64,000 bases of DNA, taken from NCBI RefSeq assembly GCF_040183065.1, contig NC_091130.1, positions 26,640,359 through 26,704,358 on the forward strand, written 5' to 3'. Positions 45,401 to 59,850 of the stretch are shown one piece after another (the stretch's first letter is position 1; each line of letters opens with the position of its first letter). The position numbers and the translations under genes were made by a program. The notes under the pieces were generated by a model that did no database searches, was not told where the DNA came from, and saw only the letters and a program-made list of their open reading frames with translations. The DNA is from Periplaneta americana (taxonomy: Eukaryota; Arthropoda; Insecta; Blattodea; Blattidae).

Positions 45401-48400
45401 ATTTTTTTTTCTCCGTTACATAGTTCTAGTAAGCTTATATTAAATTAATTTTCATCATTTTACTAGCTATCTCAAATCTCAAATTAATTATAATTGATTG
45501 AATTAAATTAGCTCATAAATTAAGTTACTACTTTACCTCATAGGTTTATCTAAATTTAAAGAAATATGTAGTCTACTAGTCGTTAACTTAACTGAAGAAT
45601 ATTGCTGGAGAACCTTTTAAGTGTAGTGTAAATATTCGTAATTTAAATATGTATTGTATTGGTTAAGGCTGGTTGAGTGGAAGAGAAGGCCTTATGTGCT
45701 TAACTCTGCCAGCGAAAATAAAACATTATTATTATTATTATTATAGTGTTAAAAGTTGTGTAATCAAGATGTATACTTAAATTATAACCCAAAGATATTA
45801 TTTATGTTAAAACAAAGTTATTATACAAAAAATAATGTACACACGGTACTGCAACAGTGAACAAAATCTGAACTAGTTCTTAACTTCAGTTTGGTTTGTT
45901 TTCTCAATAATTTATTTTGTACAGTTTTGTCTGAGCTCTGCTAGAGGGATGAATGAACAGAAAGTGTCGGTCAGCATGGAACAGCACATTATTATCAAGT
46001 TTCTTACTGGAAATTCTCCAGAGACTCAAAAAAAAAACAGTTTGGGGAAGCATGTCTCTCCAGAACCTGAGTGTTTGAAGGGTGTAAAACCTTCAGAGAG
46101 GGAAGTGAGAGAGTGGGGAACACGCTGCATATTCGTCGACTGTGAACATCATCCATCACCAAAATTCTCACTTGCAATAGAATATATACAGAAAATTGTG
46201 TTGTGTTAAGGCTGGTTCACAATAAACCAGAAACGAGAATCGAACGAAAACGAAAACAGTAAAATTGTTACAATGTGTACATTTAAATGTGAGCATTCAC
46301 AATTAACGAAAAGCTTGCCGGAGCCCGGGATCGGGAACTGAGAGTTGGCCAAGTTTCAACTTTGGCGTTCACGTTTCCGATCACAGCCCACTAGATTCAT
46401 TCTATTGCCATCTAAAAGCTATTTTGTCGTCGTATATTTTGTAGCAAGAAGACCGTGACATAACCTATGCATTATTTTGTTCTGTGCTGTGCATCATGGA
46501 GCAAGTTTTATTTGATGAGATACTAATATTGAAATCCTCACTTTTACGATAAGTGGCGCGCCTCGTATAAAGATGAGAAAATGAAGGAGAATATGTGGCT
46601 TTCAATAGCTGCATCTTTGAACACCGATCGGAAGTGAATCATATTTTATTACTGTATTGGTTATATTACACATTACATATTCACGCTTCAATTCAATAAC
46701 TACTGTTGTGTTCATTTTTGTTCTATTACAAATGTTTCTTCTCTAATTATTTTACGTTATGGTAAACTTAAAATAGGTTGTGATAATAAAGATGCATGGG
46801 CATATTTATAGTACCGTACCTAATGAAATGTTTCAGTTGAAATTTCGAAGTTGGTTAACCTGTGTTTATGTTGGCTGCCTTATACTCATGAGAGAACGCC
46901 ATTGGTCAATTATACACAAATAACATCAGAATGTGTAATATCGACTTTACATATCATTATTGACATACATATCAATATGCATAGTCGTCTACATTCTTGG
47001 TTTATTGTGAATCAAAAATTTTCATGTCTTCTCCTTCTCGTTTTCATTCTGGTTCTCGTTCCCGGTTTATTGTGAACCAGCCTTTACTGTGATTTAGAAT
47101 ACTGGTATAAAATGGGCGGAGGCGGAGTGAAAAACTTGTGAGGTTCAGACCTGTCTTCAGACAGTTTACTAACCAACAACAATGTAAAAATATCAGTAAA
47201 ATGCCACATTTTATTAATCACAATATGAAGTGTCTCATGTATGCAATTGTGTTGTGTTACTGTGATTTAGAATACTGGTATAAAATGAGAGGGATTGGGG
47301 GAGGGGGAAGGAGGGAGAGCAGCTTCACTCTGGTGAAATAGCTGTTAAGCTATAAGTAATCCAAAATTTTGATCACTACTTACCAAGTTCATACAGATCT
47401 CCATCTTTATGAACAAATGCCACAAAGTGAAAGTTGACTGGGTCATTGGCATCAGGAGCCTGAAACATTCAACACAATCTCTACATGTTTAAGAACCTGG
47501 GTGATAAAGCATCGTAAAATAACCTACTTAAAAAAACCATGTACATAAAATCAACAAATAAAAACCAATTTTAAAGCTGAACAAATAAGTTCTCTGGAAA
47601 ATTTTGTATGACAAATGACTTGTGAACAATATTAATATCAAAGTCTACTATATAGTCACGAAGCTTGAGTTTTGAGGGTGCTAGGAACAATACACTGACT
47701 TACTTACTGGCTTTTAAGGAACCCGGAGGTTCATTGCCGCCCTCACATAAGCCTGTCATTGGTCCCTGTCCTGAGCAAAATTAATCCAGTCTCTATCATA
47801 TCCCACCTCCCTCAAATCCATTTTAATATTATCTTCCCATCTACGTCTCGGCCTCCCTAAAGGTCTTTTCCCCTCTGGCCTCCCAACTAACACTCTATAT
47901 GCATTTCTGGATTCGCCCATACGTGCTACATGCCCTGACCATCTCAAGCGTCAGGATTTAATGTTCCTAATTATGTTGGGTGAAGAATATAATGCGTGCA
48001 GCTCTGCGTTGTGTAACTTTCTCCATTCTCCTGTAACTTCATCCCTTTTAGCCCCAAATATTTTTCTAAGAACCTTATTCTCAAAAACCCTCAATCTCTG
48101 TTCCTCTCTCAAAGTGAGTCCAAGTTTCACAACCATACAGAACAACCGGTAATGTAACTGTTTTATAAATTCTAACTTTCAAATTTTTTGACAGCAGACT
48201 AGATGACAAAAGCTTCTCAACCGAATAATAACACGCAATTCCCATATTTATTCTGCGTTTAATTTCCTCCCAAGTGTCATTTATATTTGTTACTGTTGCT
48301 CCCAGATATTTGAATTTTCCCACCTCTTCAAAGGATAAATCTTCAACTTTTATAGTTCCATTTCGTACAATATTCTGATCACGAGACAATCATATACTTT

Positions 48401-51400
48401 GTCTTTTCGGGATTTAATTATCTCTCTACTTGTTTCAAGTAGAATTTCCGCGTTTTCCCTAATCGTTTGAGGATTTTCTCATAACATATTCACGTCATCC
48501 GCATAGACAAAACGCTGATGTATCCCATTCAATTCCAAACCCTCTGTGTTATCCTGAACTTTCCTAATGGCCAATACTATTTCGCATTGTCTGTAATGAG
48601 GCAATATTAGCGATCCTAGTGGTGAGCAACTATCTATGTATGCATATTTACTATGTATTGAGCTTCGTGACTGTATATACTAGACTGTGTTAATACCTTA
48701 AAAATAAAATATTATATCCATGTCATGTTTGTATAATTTATAGATAATAAGAGTTTGCTACCTCGGTCTGACCCTCCAATGCCAGTTCCTTGTGAGTATT
48801 AATTATTCCATCGGCTTTCTGAAGCAACTCGCCCTTTTCGTCAGGGTTCAGGGCCTGAGAGTCATCCAGGAACTGCTTCAGGTGACCGTCACCAAGTTGA
48901 ATTCTAAAGAATTACAATTACGAAAATAAACTTCCTTCCATGTAATGTGCAGTTAATTCAAAGCAGAGAAAATCAGAAATGAATATCGAACACAAAAACT
49001 TGTTACACTGTGTGTAGTTTAGTCACTCCATAACAAACATCTCGAACTTCCAATCAAACATATCTACAACTCGAACTCTTGAATTACTGGTACTATTAAA
49101 TTCAACTTCAGAATATCAGATTTGTTTACCACCTTGCAAAACCCACTTCACTTGTTACAAAATCCTGAATTAACATTATCTTTGTAACAAGCTTTATTTT
49201 AGTTCTTCAAATTTTGGTGATTAGTGTACAGATAACCATTTCTAAAAGCTGTCCACAGTTAATGGACTCCACCTCATGCTTTATAAAAGTTTCATTATCT
49301 AAATTTAAGTAAAATGTAGTTTAATATCATATACGATATGTCTCTATTAGTTTAGATTTTTTACATTTAATGAACTATATAAATGAGGTATTGTAAATAA
49401 ACCAAGAGTTCATAATTTTATTCACAGATAATTATATTCAGATGATAACTTTAATATACTTACTCATCTGCGTTGTTGGCAACACTGTGGATCAACGCAA
49501 TTGTGCCACAAGCATTGGTAACAACCTGCTTCAAGTAATACACGTTGTCAGACACAGTCTGTCCTTTCTCGCTGACTTCTGCCTCTTGAATAGCCTTGTG
49601 TTCATCATACTGAAAAAAATTAACAAGTGGAGTGTGAACCTTAACCTAACAAATCTAAGTATTTCATTCTATAATAGTTAGGGCACATATGGAGTATAAG
49701 CATATTGTCAAAATGTCTGCAACAGATAAGCTGTTAATAAGAGAGACTGGAGAATGTAAGTCAAGGATAAATCATGGAAGAGTTCTGAAGGAAGCCAACA
49801 CTCATATTCTGATGCAATGCTTCAACAAATACGCACGACTGCAAACTAGTAGGGTATTAAAACAATATTATATTCCGAAAAGTGTATTTAAGCCACATCA
49901 AGTTGTTCAAAACAGTCATAAAAATTATACATGCTTCAGACTGGTACACAACAGTCAAATCCATGAAGATCTACATCATCTTCTTCTGATCTGTAGCACG
50001 AATATTATCGCTGCGACCTCATACTTAACATCCCGGCATCATACAATAACATTCAATGTGCTTTTAAAACATAATTTTGCCGACCGATTGTTGCTCTGTA
50101 GGTTTCCCTCTAAGCGTCACATTGTCACGTCTACTTCCTCGATAAGAATAAGCCCTAGTTTGTTATATTATTAAATGGCTATTATTATTGTTTCATATAC
50201 GAGTACGTTGACATTCTTAACTCTTAATACAGTAGAACTTGGTTATAGCGACCTCGTTTTGTGCGACACCTCGCCTATAACGTCAAATATTCTGTGGTCC
50301 CAACTAATTCCCCATAAGACATATGCTTTCCTACCTTGCTTAATACGACAAGTGCATCTGCGTCTACCTCGCATATAACGTCATTTTCAACCTCAGTTTG
50401 GAATAAGATTTTCTAAGAACCAAAGTATTTTAAGAAATATTTTGTTGAAATCTGACCCTGACAAATTCTTTACAGTCTCCTTCTGTCATAGACCTCTGGA
50501 ATGCAGGCGGATTCCCCACCCCATTGTAACCTGCCCGAATTCATGCATTATTAGATCAGTTTCGACAGGAAGTTTTCACTAAGTGCACGCATTTTAACGC
50601 AGTATGGCCACTAAAAGTGAGTGACGCTTTAGAAGTCATTAGAATTAGGAAGATGTTCTATGAAGCTAGGAAAGGGAGCAGTGAAATTGCAACTGAAATT
50701 ATGAACATACAACGTAATTTAGCCCTAGAAAGTGTGTATTGGGCAAGTAGAAGACAACAGTGTAAAATGACTGATTACTTCACTTCTAAGTTAAGTAATT
50801 TGGTGAGTACTGAACAAACTGTTTTAATACAGAACACTGTATTTATAATTGTAGGTCTACGTGTATTATATTATGTTCATTGTAGGCTTAAAAGTCAATA
50901 CATAAATCTAAAATAAGTCTAATTAATTTTGTTATTTTTAATTTTCCACCTCACTAGACTGTTAATGTGAATCTCAGTTTCTATGACACTCGTTTATAAC
51001 ATAATTTTTAAGATCCCTTGGATGTCGTTATAACCAAGTTCTACTGTAATACATCTTTCATAATAATTTTTAATCACATACCTTAATGTTCGTCCTCAGC
51101 ACAAGACATTGCAACCTCGGTTTTAGTCCACATGGATTAGACAAGTAGGTGTAATTTAATAATGGAAGCAGCTTATTGGCTGCAATATTGAAATTGAGGC
51201 ACGTGATTGGAGCAGCGACACAAGAAATTGAAAACAATATACAGTTAAATTTCAAAGACCTGCCGAATGTTAAGCATGAGACCAAGGTGATAATACAATT
51301 CCTCTTATGTAACAACATAAGGAACTGGTCAGTCCATCTGTGATGTGGTCGTCCTATATCTATGCTCACAGGAGCTACAGTGGAGACGCTTAGAAGGAAA

Positions 51401-54400
51401 ATGTTTCGTTGGTATCCTAAGAACATGCTGTTTCCATTATAATTCAAATTTATGGACGTCATCTCTTTCATTTTCCAAAGATTCCTCAGATCTTCATTTC
51501 TAACATGAGCTCTCAGTATGAATCCTGACAAGGATCTTACAGGTGGGAAGGTAGGACATGAGCCAAACACTGGTATGCACTGTAGACTGATGAGATCACC
51601 TTCTCTATAGAGTCTATGTAAAGATTATTATTTTTTGGTCCTACAGAATATATCTGTTATGGTAACAATATCAGAGGAGAAAAATTCTCTCCAGCGCCGG
51701 GGATCGAACCCGGGTCCTTGGTTCTACGTACCAAGCGCTCTCACCACTGAGTATGTCGAAGTTCAATCCACAGAACCAGATCGAACTCCCCTCCTCCAGT
51801 GTTTTTCCCTTTGTGGCCTGACTTCAAGTTGGCATGTATGTTGACATTTTGATAATGTGGAATCCAGGCCACCAAGTCACTCAACTGAGTGCACTCCTTG
51901 TATAATGGCAGTTGACTTAATATAAAAAATGTCAACATACATGCCCAACTTGGAGTCGGGTAACAAAGGGAAAAACAATGGACTTCAGCGTAGCTAAATG
52001 GTAAGAGTGCTTAGTACGTAGAACCAAGGACCCGGGTTTGATCCCCTGCGCCGGAACGAATTTTTCTCCTCTAATATTAATTGTTCTCTATAGAGGTTTT
52101 TGAAAGGGAGTATGTCTTTCCCCTCTGCACGTGTTTGGTTCATATCACTAATCTTCCAGTACCGGTAATAAATATACTGTAACTCTCATTTGTGAGATTT
52201 ACACACGAAAACAAACATATTACTGGAACATGTTGCAAAATTTTATATAAACATTGCAAATCATGAAAATCCCTTTATTAAAGATCTTTGCCAATATAAT
52301 CATATTAATAAAAAGACAACTACATACTTTATTTCATTTTTAAGTTCAATTCAACAACAGTAAAATATCTGAGTCAGTGACAACTTATTGTACACTTTGC
52401 AATGTGCCAGCTGTATTGACGGATGAACACAACCATTGTCTGCAAACTTCGATGTGTGAATAATCTATGTGAATGCAAAAAATTCGTGTTTTGATACTGG
52501 TACTTAATCTTAAAAGTTATGGAAAGGTGAAGTAAGATGAGACACAAATTGCTATGGGATCAGATTTTGATTTAATCAATGTTGCCAAATCGTCAAGACC
52601 AGGAATTTTAGATTCCTCCTTAGTTTCTTTGTGATATATCAAATTTCATATTTTAGCTTCGTTTTGGAACTATCAACCATTTCTTCATGTATATCAATGG
52701 CTATTTGCAGAAAAAGATGAAAATAAACTTAGAATGAAACATTTTATGAAAAATATTTGGGTCAGTACATGAACCAGTAAATAATGAATAGAGAATTTTA
52801 CAGGGTAAATTTTTATATATGATACAAAGAACCAAATACCGAGGTAAAAAATTAAGAGCAGGAAGTTAAAATTGACTGACCACGTCATGAGAGCTTCCTC
52901 AAATCACAAATTAAACAAAGCACACGGAAGAATCCAAGTGAAAAGCGAAAATGACTCAGATACATGAAAGCATACACAGATTTATAGAATAACATGCAGT
53001 GCTTGGAAACCATCTGTGAAGAAACAGTCTGATGACACAATAATAATAAAAATAATAATAATGATAATATATGTACAGTAGTGGCAAAAAAAAAAAAAAA
53101 ACTGGACCGACCCTTGTAGCTGATTTCAGAGTCTTGTTCACTCCAGAGCACGATAGACTGGTAACTAAGACTTTCGTGGTTCGAATCCTGCCTGGGAAGG
53201 AAACTTTTTTTCCCTTATTCAAATTTATTCCCAATACTTTTCGATTGCAACGATATTTTACTACTTAATTAACTTATTATTCCCAGAACACGAATTTTAC
53301 CAGCAATCGAAAAGTATTGGGAATAAACATGAATAAGGAACAAAAAAAAAGTTTCCTTCCCAGGCAGGATTCGAACCACGAAAGTCTTACGTACCAGTCT
53401 ATCGTGCTCTGGAGTGAACATGGCTCTGAAATCAGCTACAAGGGTCGGTCTGGTTTTTTTGCCACTACTGTACACCGAGATGCAATGATGCAATGCTCAG
53501 AAAATCGTCTGTGAAGAAAGAATCTGATGGGACAGAATAACAGTTTGAATGGGACAAGTCAAACTTAAGGTACAGTCACACATCGCTACTTTTGCTGCGC
53601 AACTTTTGTACTGCAGCTGCAAAAGTTGCGTGTTGTGTTCACATGTAAGCGAAAAGTAGCGCGCTGCACGCTACTTTTCGTGCTGCGCAACCCGAATGCA
53701 GCAAAAGTTCCGAGTCTGTTCACACACATGGCACTACTTTTGCAGCCGCAGTCATGCTGCAGATTTCCATCTCCATGTTGACTTCTCAATATACATTTTG
53801 TGGTTATGTTCGCATTATTAAGAAACTCATGTGAAAGCTTACTTATCTATTTGCTTTTCTGTCCTAACCAGTATTCAGAAATTGGCATTTTTTTACTATA
53901 AAGCTTTTAAAAACGCCTATATACTTAAATGGTACCAACAGCATATTCACGTAATCAATGTTGGCAACTCTCCTGTTTGAAACTACACTACAGAAAATTT
54001 AAAAAGTGAATTATATCATCAGCAAATATGCTCAGACTGTGTTGTGTATTTAATAACTGTTACAAATAATTTATTTTCATCACATCTAACATTAAAATAC
54101 ATCCAAACAATAAAAGTATCATTGGCACATATGGGTGGCAACACTGGTCGGAACTGCAGCAAAAGTTTCAACAAAACATATCAAAAATGCTGCGGCTGCA
54201 ACCCTGAGAATCTTGTTCACACATCACTACTTTTAAGCTGCGCGCAGCAGGTCAGCAGCCGCTACTTTTCGGGTTGCACTGTTGTTCACATGTCGCAGTA
54301 CGAGAGTTGCGCAGTTTTTTGTACTGCATCGCTGCAAAAGTAGCGACATGTGACTGTACCTTTAGTATCACAGAAAATACCCTAAAATCTGTCCAATGAA

Positions 54401-57153
54401 AGAATAAAGTAATATCAATACATGAACACGAGATCTCTGTACTGACAGAGAGACTTTTGCTTGTCATGTGAACAGATCTACTGATGAAAGAGAAAGAGAA
54501 TAACAGACAATCGAGCACATATTACAGTAATATCTTACCTTGTCACTGCATGGGAAAAGCAGTAGCACAGCCAAAACAGGGCGTGGAACTGTAGCAAGGA
54601 GATCTGAATCCAAGCCATACACATCGACCATCTGCCATTTCTCAGGGACCCCAAGGTTGTGAAGGTACTGAAAATAATGTAATGAAAATCAAGCTTATTC
54701 CAGTGATCACATCTTGTGATATACGCACACTAATCTATGCTAGTTTTTCATAATATATTCACCATTTCCAATTAGGCCTACAAAAACTTCCTTCAATTCT
54801 TTATTCTAATTTGTGAGAGAGATCACCATCACATTTTGTGACTCCACTATTTCTTACACTTATGCTAATCAAGTTATCTTTTTAATGTTCTAAATTGGTA
54901 TCCATCAAATAACTCTTAAATTATTTGTCGTCTTAATCATCATCATGCATAATGTTTGTTTAGACAATTGATTAAAAATCTCGGTCAAACGAGCATTGAG
55001 CGACTTCCGCCGATTTTGGAATAGACACCGACACACTTGAACTGCCAACATAGAAAACAAAAAATCACACTCAATCGCTTTCACCTTCATCTTGACGGGA
55101 TAATAAAAGCCTAAACTAAACTAAGCTAAACTACACTAAACTAACCTAACAGCGTCGGTGTCTATTCCAAAATCGGCGGAAGACGCTCAACACTAGTTTA
55201 ACCAAGATATGGGCCTTACAGGGACAGAAGTGTCTACTAACAAATCTGGCTGATATGAAGAAAACAGAGAGGTTCCTTTGATATGAAGTACGATGAAGGT
55301 TCTAAATTACTCTTATGTTGCTGGAATGACAATTCTGTCGTGACTGGTGTGTTAAACTGTGACAGTGTACTGCCAGTGAGTAACATACAAAGATATTCCA
55401 GCTCTCAGAAAAAGAATGTGGCAATTTCTCAACCAGAAGCCATCACAATTTATAATATACATATGGGTGGAACTGATCTCATGGATCAAAATGTGAGTAC
55501 CTATCGAAAAAATATACGTCCCAAAAAGTGGTGGTGGTCTTTCTTTTTGTGAGGGTTTCATTTCAAGGTGATTAATTTTTACAACATTTCTTTTATTCAC
55601 CTGCAAATTTACAGATACGAGGTACCTCATCGATATATTATCTTAATTCCAGTTCTTCTTAAATCTGATCCAGCCATTGCATTTGTGAGTTGCCAATGGA
55701 TTTTTATCCTTAACTCTAATATTCAACATTATTTATGCTATTAATCCCTTCTCCTTTTCTTTTTGTTTTAGTTTCTCATGTCCAATCTATTTCCACGTTT
55801 GTTACAAAGTTTTCTTGTAGTGTTTTAATATTAAGAGTTCATCAAATTAGCCTATTTTTCTTTTATCCAGGTATTTTCCCCTCAAAAACTACCAGTAATT
55901 TTAGTTAAATTTGCTCAAATGTTATAATGTGTTGACAGTAGGGTTGCCAGGTATCCCTATTTGTGACCTGGAAAACTTTTGTATGAAATTCATACATAAC
56001 ACCAAAAATTTCGTATTTACAGAATTATATCATACACGGCCAACGTTTTTTATTTTTATTTTATTACTTCCCCTACTGTTTTTACGGATATTGTGTTATA
56101 TAACTGTGGTAAGTAGTCAATCTTTATTAACATGAATATCTTTAGAAATGTGGCAACAAAGCAAATAAATTAAAAGTCCTAGCTGCTTCTGTTACAGTTA
56201 AAAGTAATTTTATTCCCCAGAAATAGCTGTGTATGAGTACTGGTATACGAGAAGTAATTTTGTTATGGGATTGTGTGTAGTATGTGTGAAGCTGTGAAAT
56301 ATGTTTCAAAACAAAGTGTTCCCCATCCACATGAAACAAAGAGGACATGTTGCATTTAGAAAAATAGGAACGTTATTTACTAGTTTCTATAAACACAACC
56401 TTTGCAATTACCTCTTCCCAATATGTATCTTTATGTTCCTTCTAAAGTAATGGTTAGTAATAAAAACAGCTTCAATGACATAAGATCAAGGTATTTTAAG
56501 ACCAAGGTTTTTTTTTTTCCCTTAATATACTGAACTTTAAAGTGATTAAACTAACATTTAACAAAGCAGCAAATTCACACAACTCCAATATGTGCACGCA
56601 GGGGGTTTGCGTGTGTGTTCAATTTGCGTGTTTCGAGTTCCGCATATTGCGGATAGATGGCAGGACTGCAACCCATTTTAAAGTTGCACATCATTTCGGC
56701 AGGCCACGCTATGCATGATGTGTATCTGTGGAGTTATGTCATGTACTAGGGTGAGTGTATGTGTTAGGCTGGGTGCACACAGAATCAGACATGACGCGAA
56801 ACGACACTACATTCTGCTTTACAACGCCTCGCAACATTAAAACGGTCTGCTTGTGATAACTGATTTGCTGGCTGTTTGGGTTTGGAAAACTGGCCTAAGC
56901 TAGAAAATGGCGTCAATGAAAGAAGACTGTCTATATGAGAAATTGTATTGTATCTGGTTATTATTTCCTAATGACGCTTAATACACCTAAAAATCTATAC
57001 AATTGAAAGAGTCTTAAAATTAAATATTACTAATGTACTGCACAAACGTCATTTTGTATGTTTAAGACCACTTCACGAGTCACAATAAAGAAAAGTAATA
57101 TATTAAATCAATAATGAATGATAGTATGGAGCAGAGAATTAGACTTACTACAA

Positions 57154-57194
<41 letters not shown>

Positions 57195-59814
57195 TTATTA
57201 TTCACGTGGTGCTTTCATCTCATTTGCAATTTCTCACATATTTTTTTAGAAACAACATTATTGTCGTGGTACTGTTTCAAAGATTGTACAGAACGTATAT
57301 TTCCTGCATTGATCTCCATTATGAATAATATGCACTAAACAACAATAGTATTCGTTCATACAGTCCTCTCCGTAGATTAAAAACTCAAAAAAGTTTCATA
57401 TCCATGGTTCAAGAATTAAAACTGAAAATCAACGTCCTGAATTTAAAAGAAAACTTACAAATTAAATCAAACCCTTTAACACTATTAAATATAGAGTATA
57501 ATCTAAATTTAACAGAAGAAATACTGAAATCAGAAGTAAACACTGAAATAATGAAACAATTCTCTTTAGAGACAATTAATATTAGGTACCCTCCACAAAA
57601 TTGGCTTCATTTATACACCGATGGATCCTTGATCTCCAGGGAACAAGGTGCAGGTGCAGGTGCAGGTGCAGGTGCCGGTGCAGGTGTTACGTGCTGTCTC
57701 TTCTCACTTTATAGATCTCTTGGATATGGAACAACAAGTTTTGATGGAGAAATCACTGCAATAAGTGAGTCTCAGGAATCTTCTATGCCACATCAATAAA
57801 TTTAAAAATGCAGTTATATTGTCAGACTCCAAAGCAGCTATTCTATCTCTAGACACACACCTTCATCTCAAATAGCAGAAATAAATAAAATGCTCTCTCA
57901 ACTAATAACACTGGGAAACGAAAATGCAGATGCTTTAGCAAAAAGGGCAGCACTGCTACTTACAGACCTGTTACTAAATCTACGTATTACTCTGTGAAGA
58001 GATTTACTAAATCTACATACTTAGACTTCAACAAACAAAATTTGATAATTCAATCCCAAGGGAAAAAATGGAACTCTCTGCATCATAATCCACAGTTGAT
58101 TCCCGATTTACCACGCAAATCGTCTGTAGCTGCATTTAGATTGGCAACAGGCCATGACTGTTTGGCCAAGCATCTGCATAGAATTGGAATATATCAGTCT
58201 CCTAACTGTCCATTGTGCAACTCAAATCAAGAAATGGATTCAGAACATCTCAAAATCTGTGTGTCAGTGGCTAACCATGACAATATCTTTGAAAAATATT
58301 GGAGTTCAAGAGGTCAAATGACTTTGTCAAATGTCTGGCATTAGAAAACAACAACAACAATAGTATTCATAGATTGTGAAAGCGTGCAATCATAGCCACT
58401 ACTAACGCATGCGCTGTATACTGCAGCTATCAGACAGTCTCCTCGCGACAAACTTCAAGCAGTCATTCGATGTTGTCTCTCCGTGTCTGCTCGCGACCAT
58501 CGCGTCGCGTCTGATTCTGTGTGCACATCATAAGAAATCAATGGCAGACAAGTACCAACAGACAAAATGTCGAGTCACGTCTGATTCTGTGTGCACCCGG
58601 CCTAAGTGTTCGTGTAAGTCTAGTGTACGGAATGGATGAGGATGATGATGAAGATAAAAAAGGGAGAAGGGGAAACCCAGGCTTAACATCCCCATCCAAT
58701 GAACGAATCACTATCAACAGTGGCATATGCCTTCTCTTCATATGCACTGCAGAGAGCACAACATATTATTGTGATGGTAGCTAGCCTCGTTTCGTACGGA
58801 GATGTAGCAAAGTGATACATCCTTCACGGTTTCTCCTCAAGCTTGCAAGTCACGATCGTAGCCATTCTTTAGAGGCTTTTGCCACAAGAATCTCACTATG
58901 GATCCTGAAATGATTGCCAACAGTGAACTTAATATGTGAAAAGATCAGCATTAAACCATCTTCATAACGAACTTACAGGCCTAATGTTACCAGGTATAAT
59001 AACTCAAACTTTCTGTATAGCCTAAGCCTCAAAAGCCTCTCAAGAGCTTCGCCACTCCACCTACAGACCTGATGCAATAATGGAAGAAAATTTGTTAGGC
59101 CTGATTATTATTATTATTATTATATGAAGGTCTTGTAACATAGAATTTTAGCATTATTTTGTTTATCAATGTAAATGCAGTTTCCAATCTACAGTCCTCA
59201 ACAAATTAGAGGAAAATTAACAAATTTCTTATAAACACCTATACCTCATTTTTCTAGAAAAGTGGAAAAGTCGCATTTTTAAACTATACTCCTCATTTGA
59301 TTGCATATCGCACACAACAATCTGTTCTGAAGTTTTCTATTATGGCATAAGAGATAAAGAGCTGGATCTAATTAGATCATATTTATCAAAACGAACACAA
59401 GTGACTTGTATTGATGGTGAGTTAACTAAGGCACTTAATATTTATATGGTTTTAAACTGTGATAAAACTCAATGATTGTTTACCTTAAAGCACGTACCTG
59501 ACGAGTTGGTGTCTGAAGTAAATTCTTGGAATTAGGCCTATTCTGGATTCAAAGCTGTCCTGGTCAGGTCATATATCCTCTGTTTGTAATAGACTTTCTC
59601 GTGTACTGTATCTATTACGTCATTTTAAAAACATTGTGTCGAAAGAGTATCTCATGCAATCATATTATGCTTTCTTTCATTAATATCTTGTCCTGTGGTA
59701 TCATTTGGAGCAATGGAATGAACGTGGACAAAATACTTAATATGCAGAAGAATGACTACCTCATTTTATGAAGTCCACTGTCGACCCTTGTTTCAGAATT
59801 TTAAAATACTTACT

Positions 59815-59850
<36 letters not shown>

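Noticed and set aside
47503-47525. Part of UCHL3 exon 6
   Set aside because: Lies beyond the exon 6 acceptor and matches the 3' tail of a SINE family (GATAAAGCATCGTAAAATAA).
53586-53789. 67-aa frame with Cys-rich stretch
   Set aside because: Lies in the palindromic end of a Harbinger-type element and reads its repeated GCAGC words.
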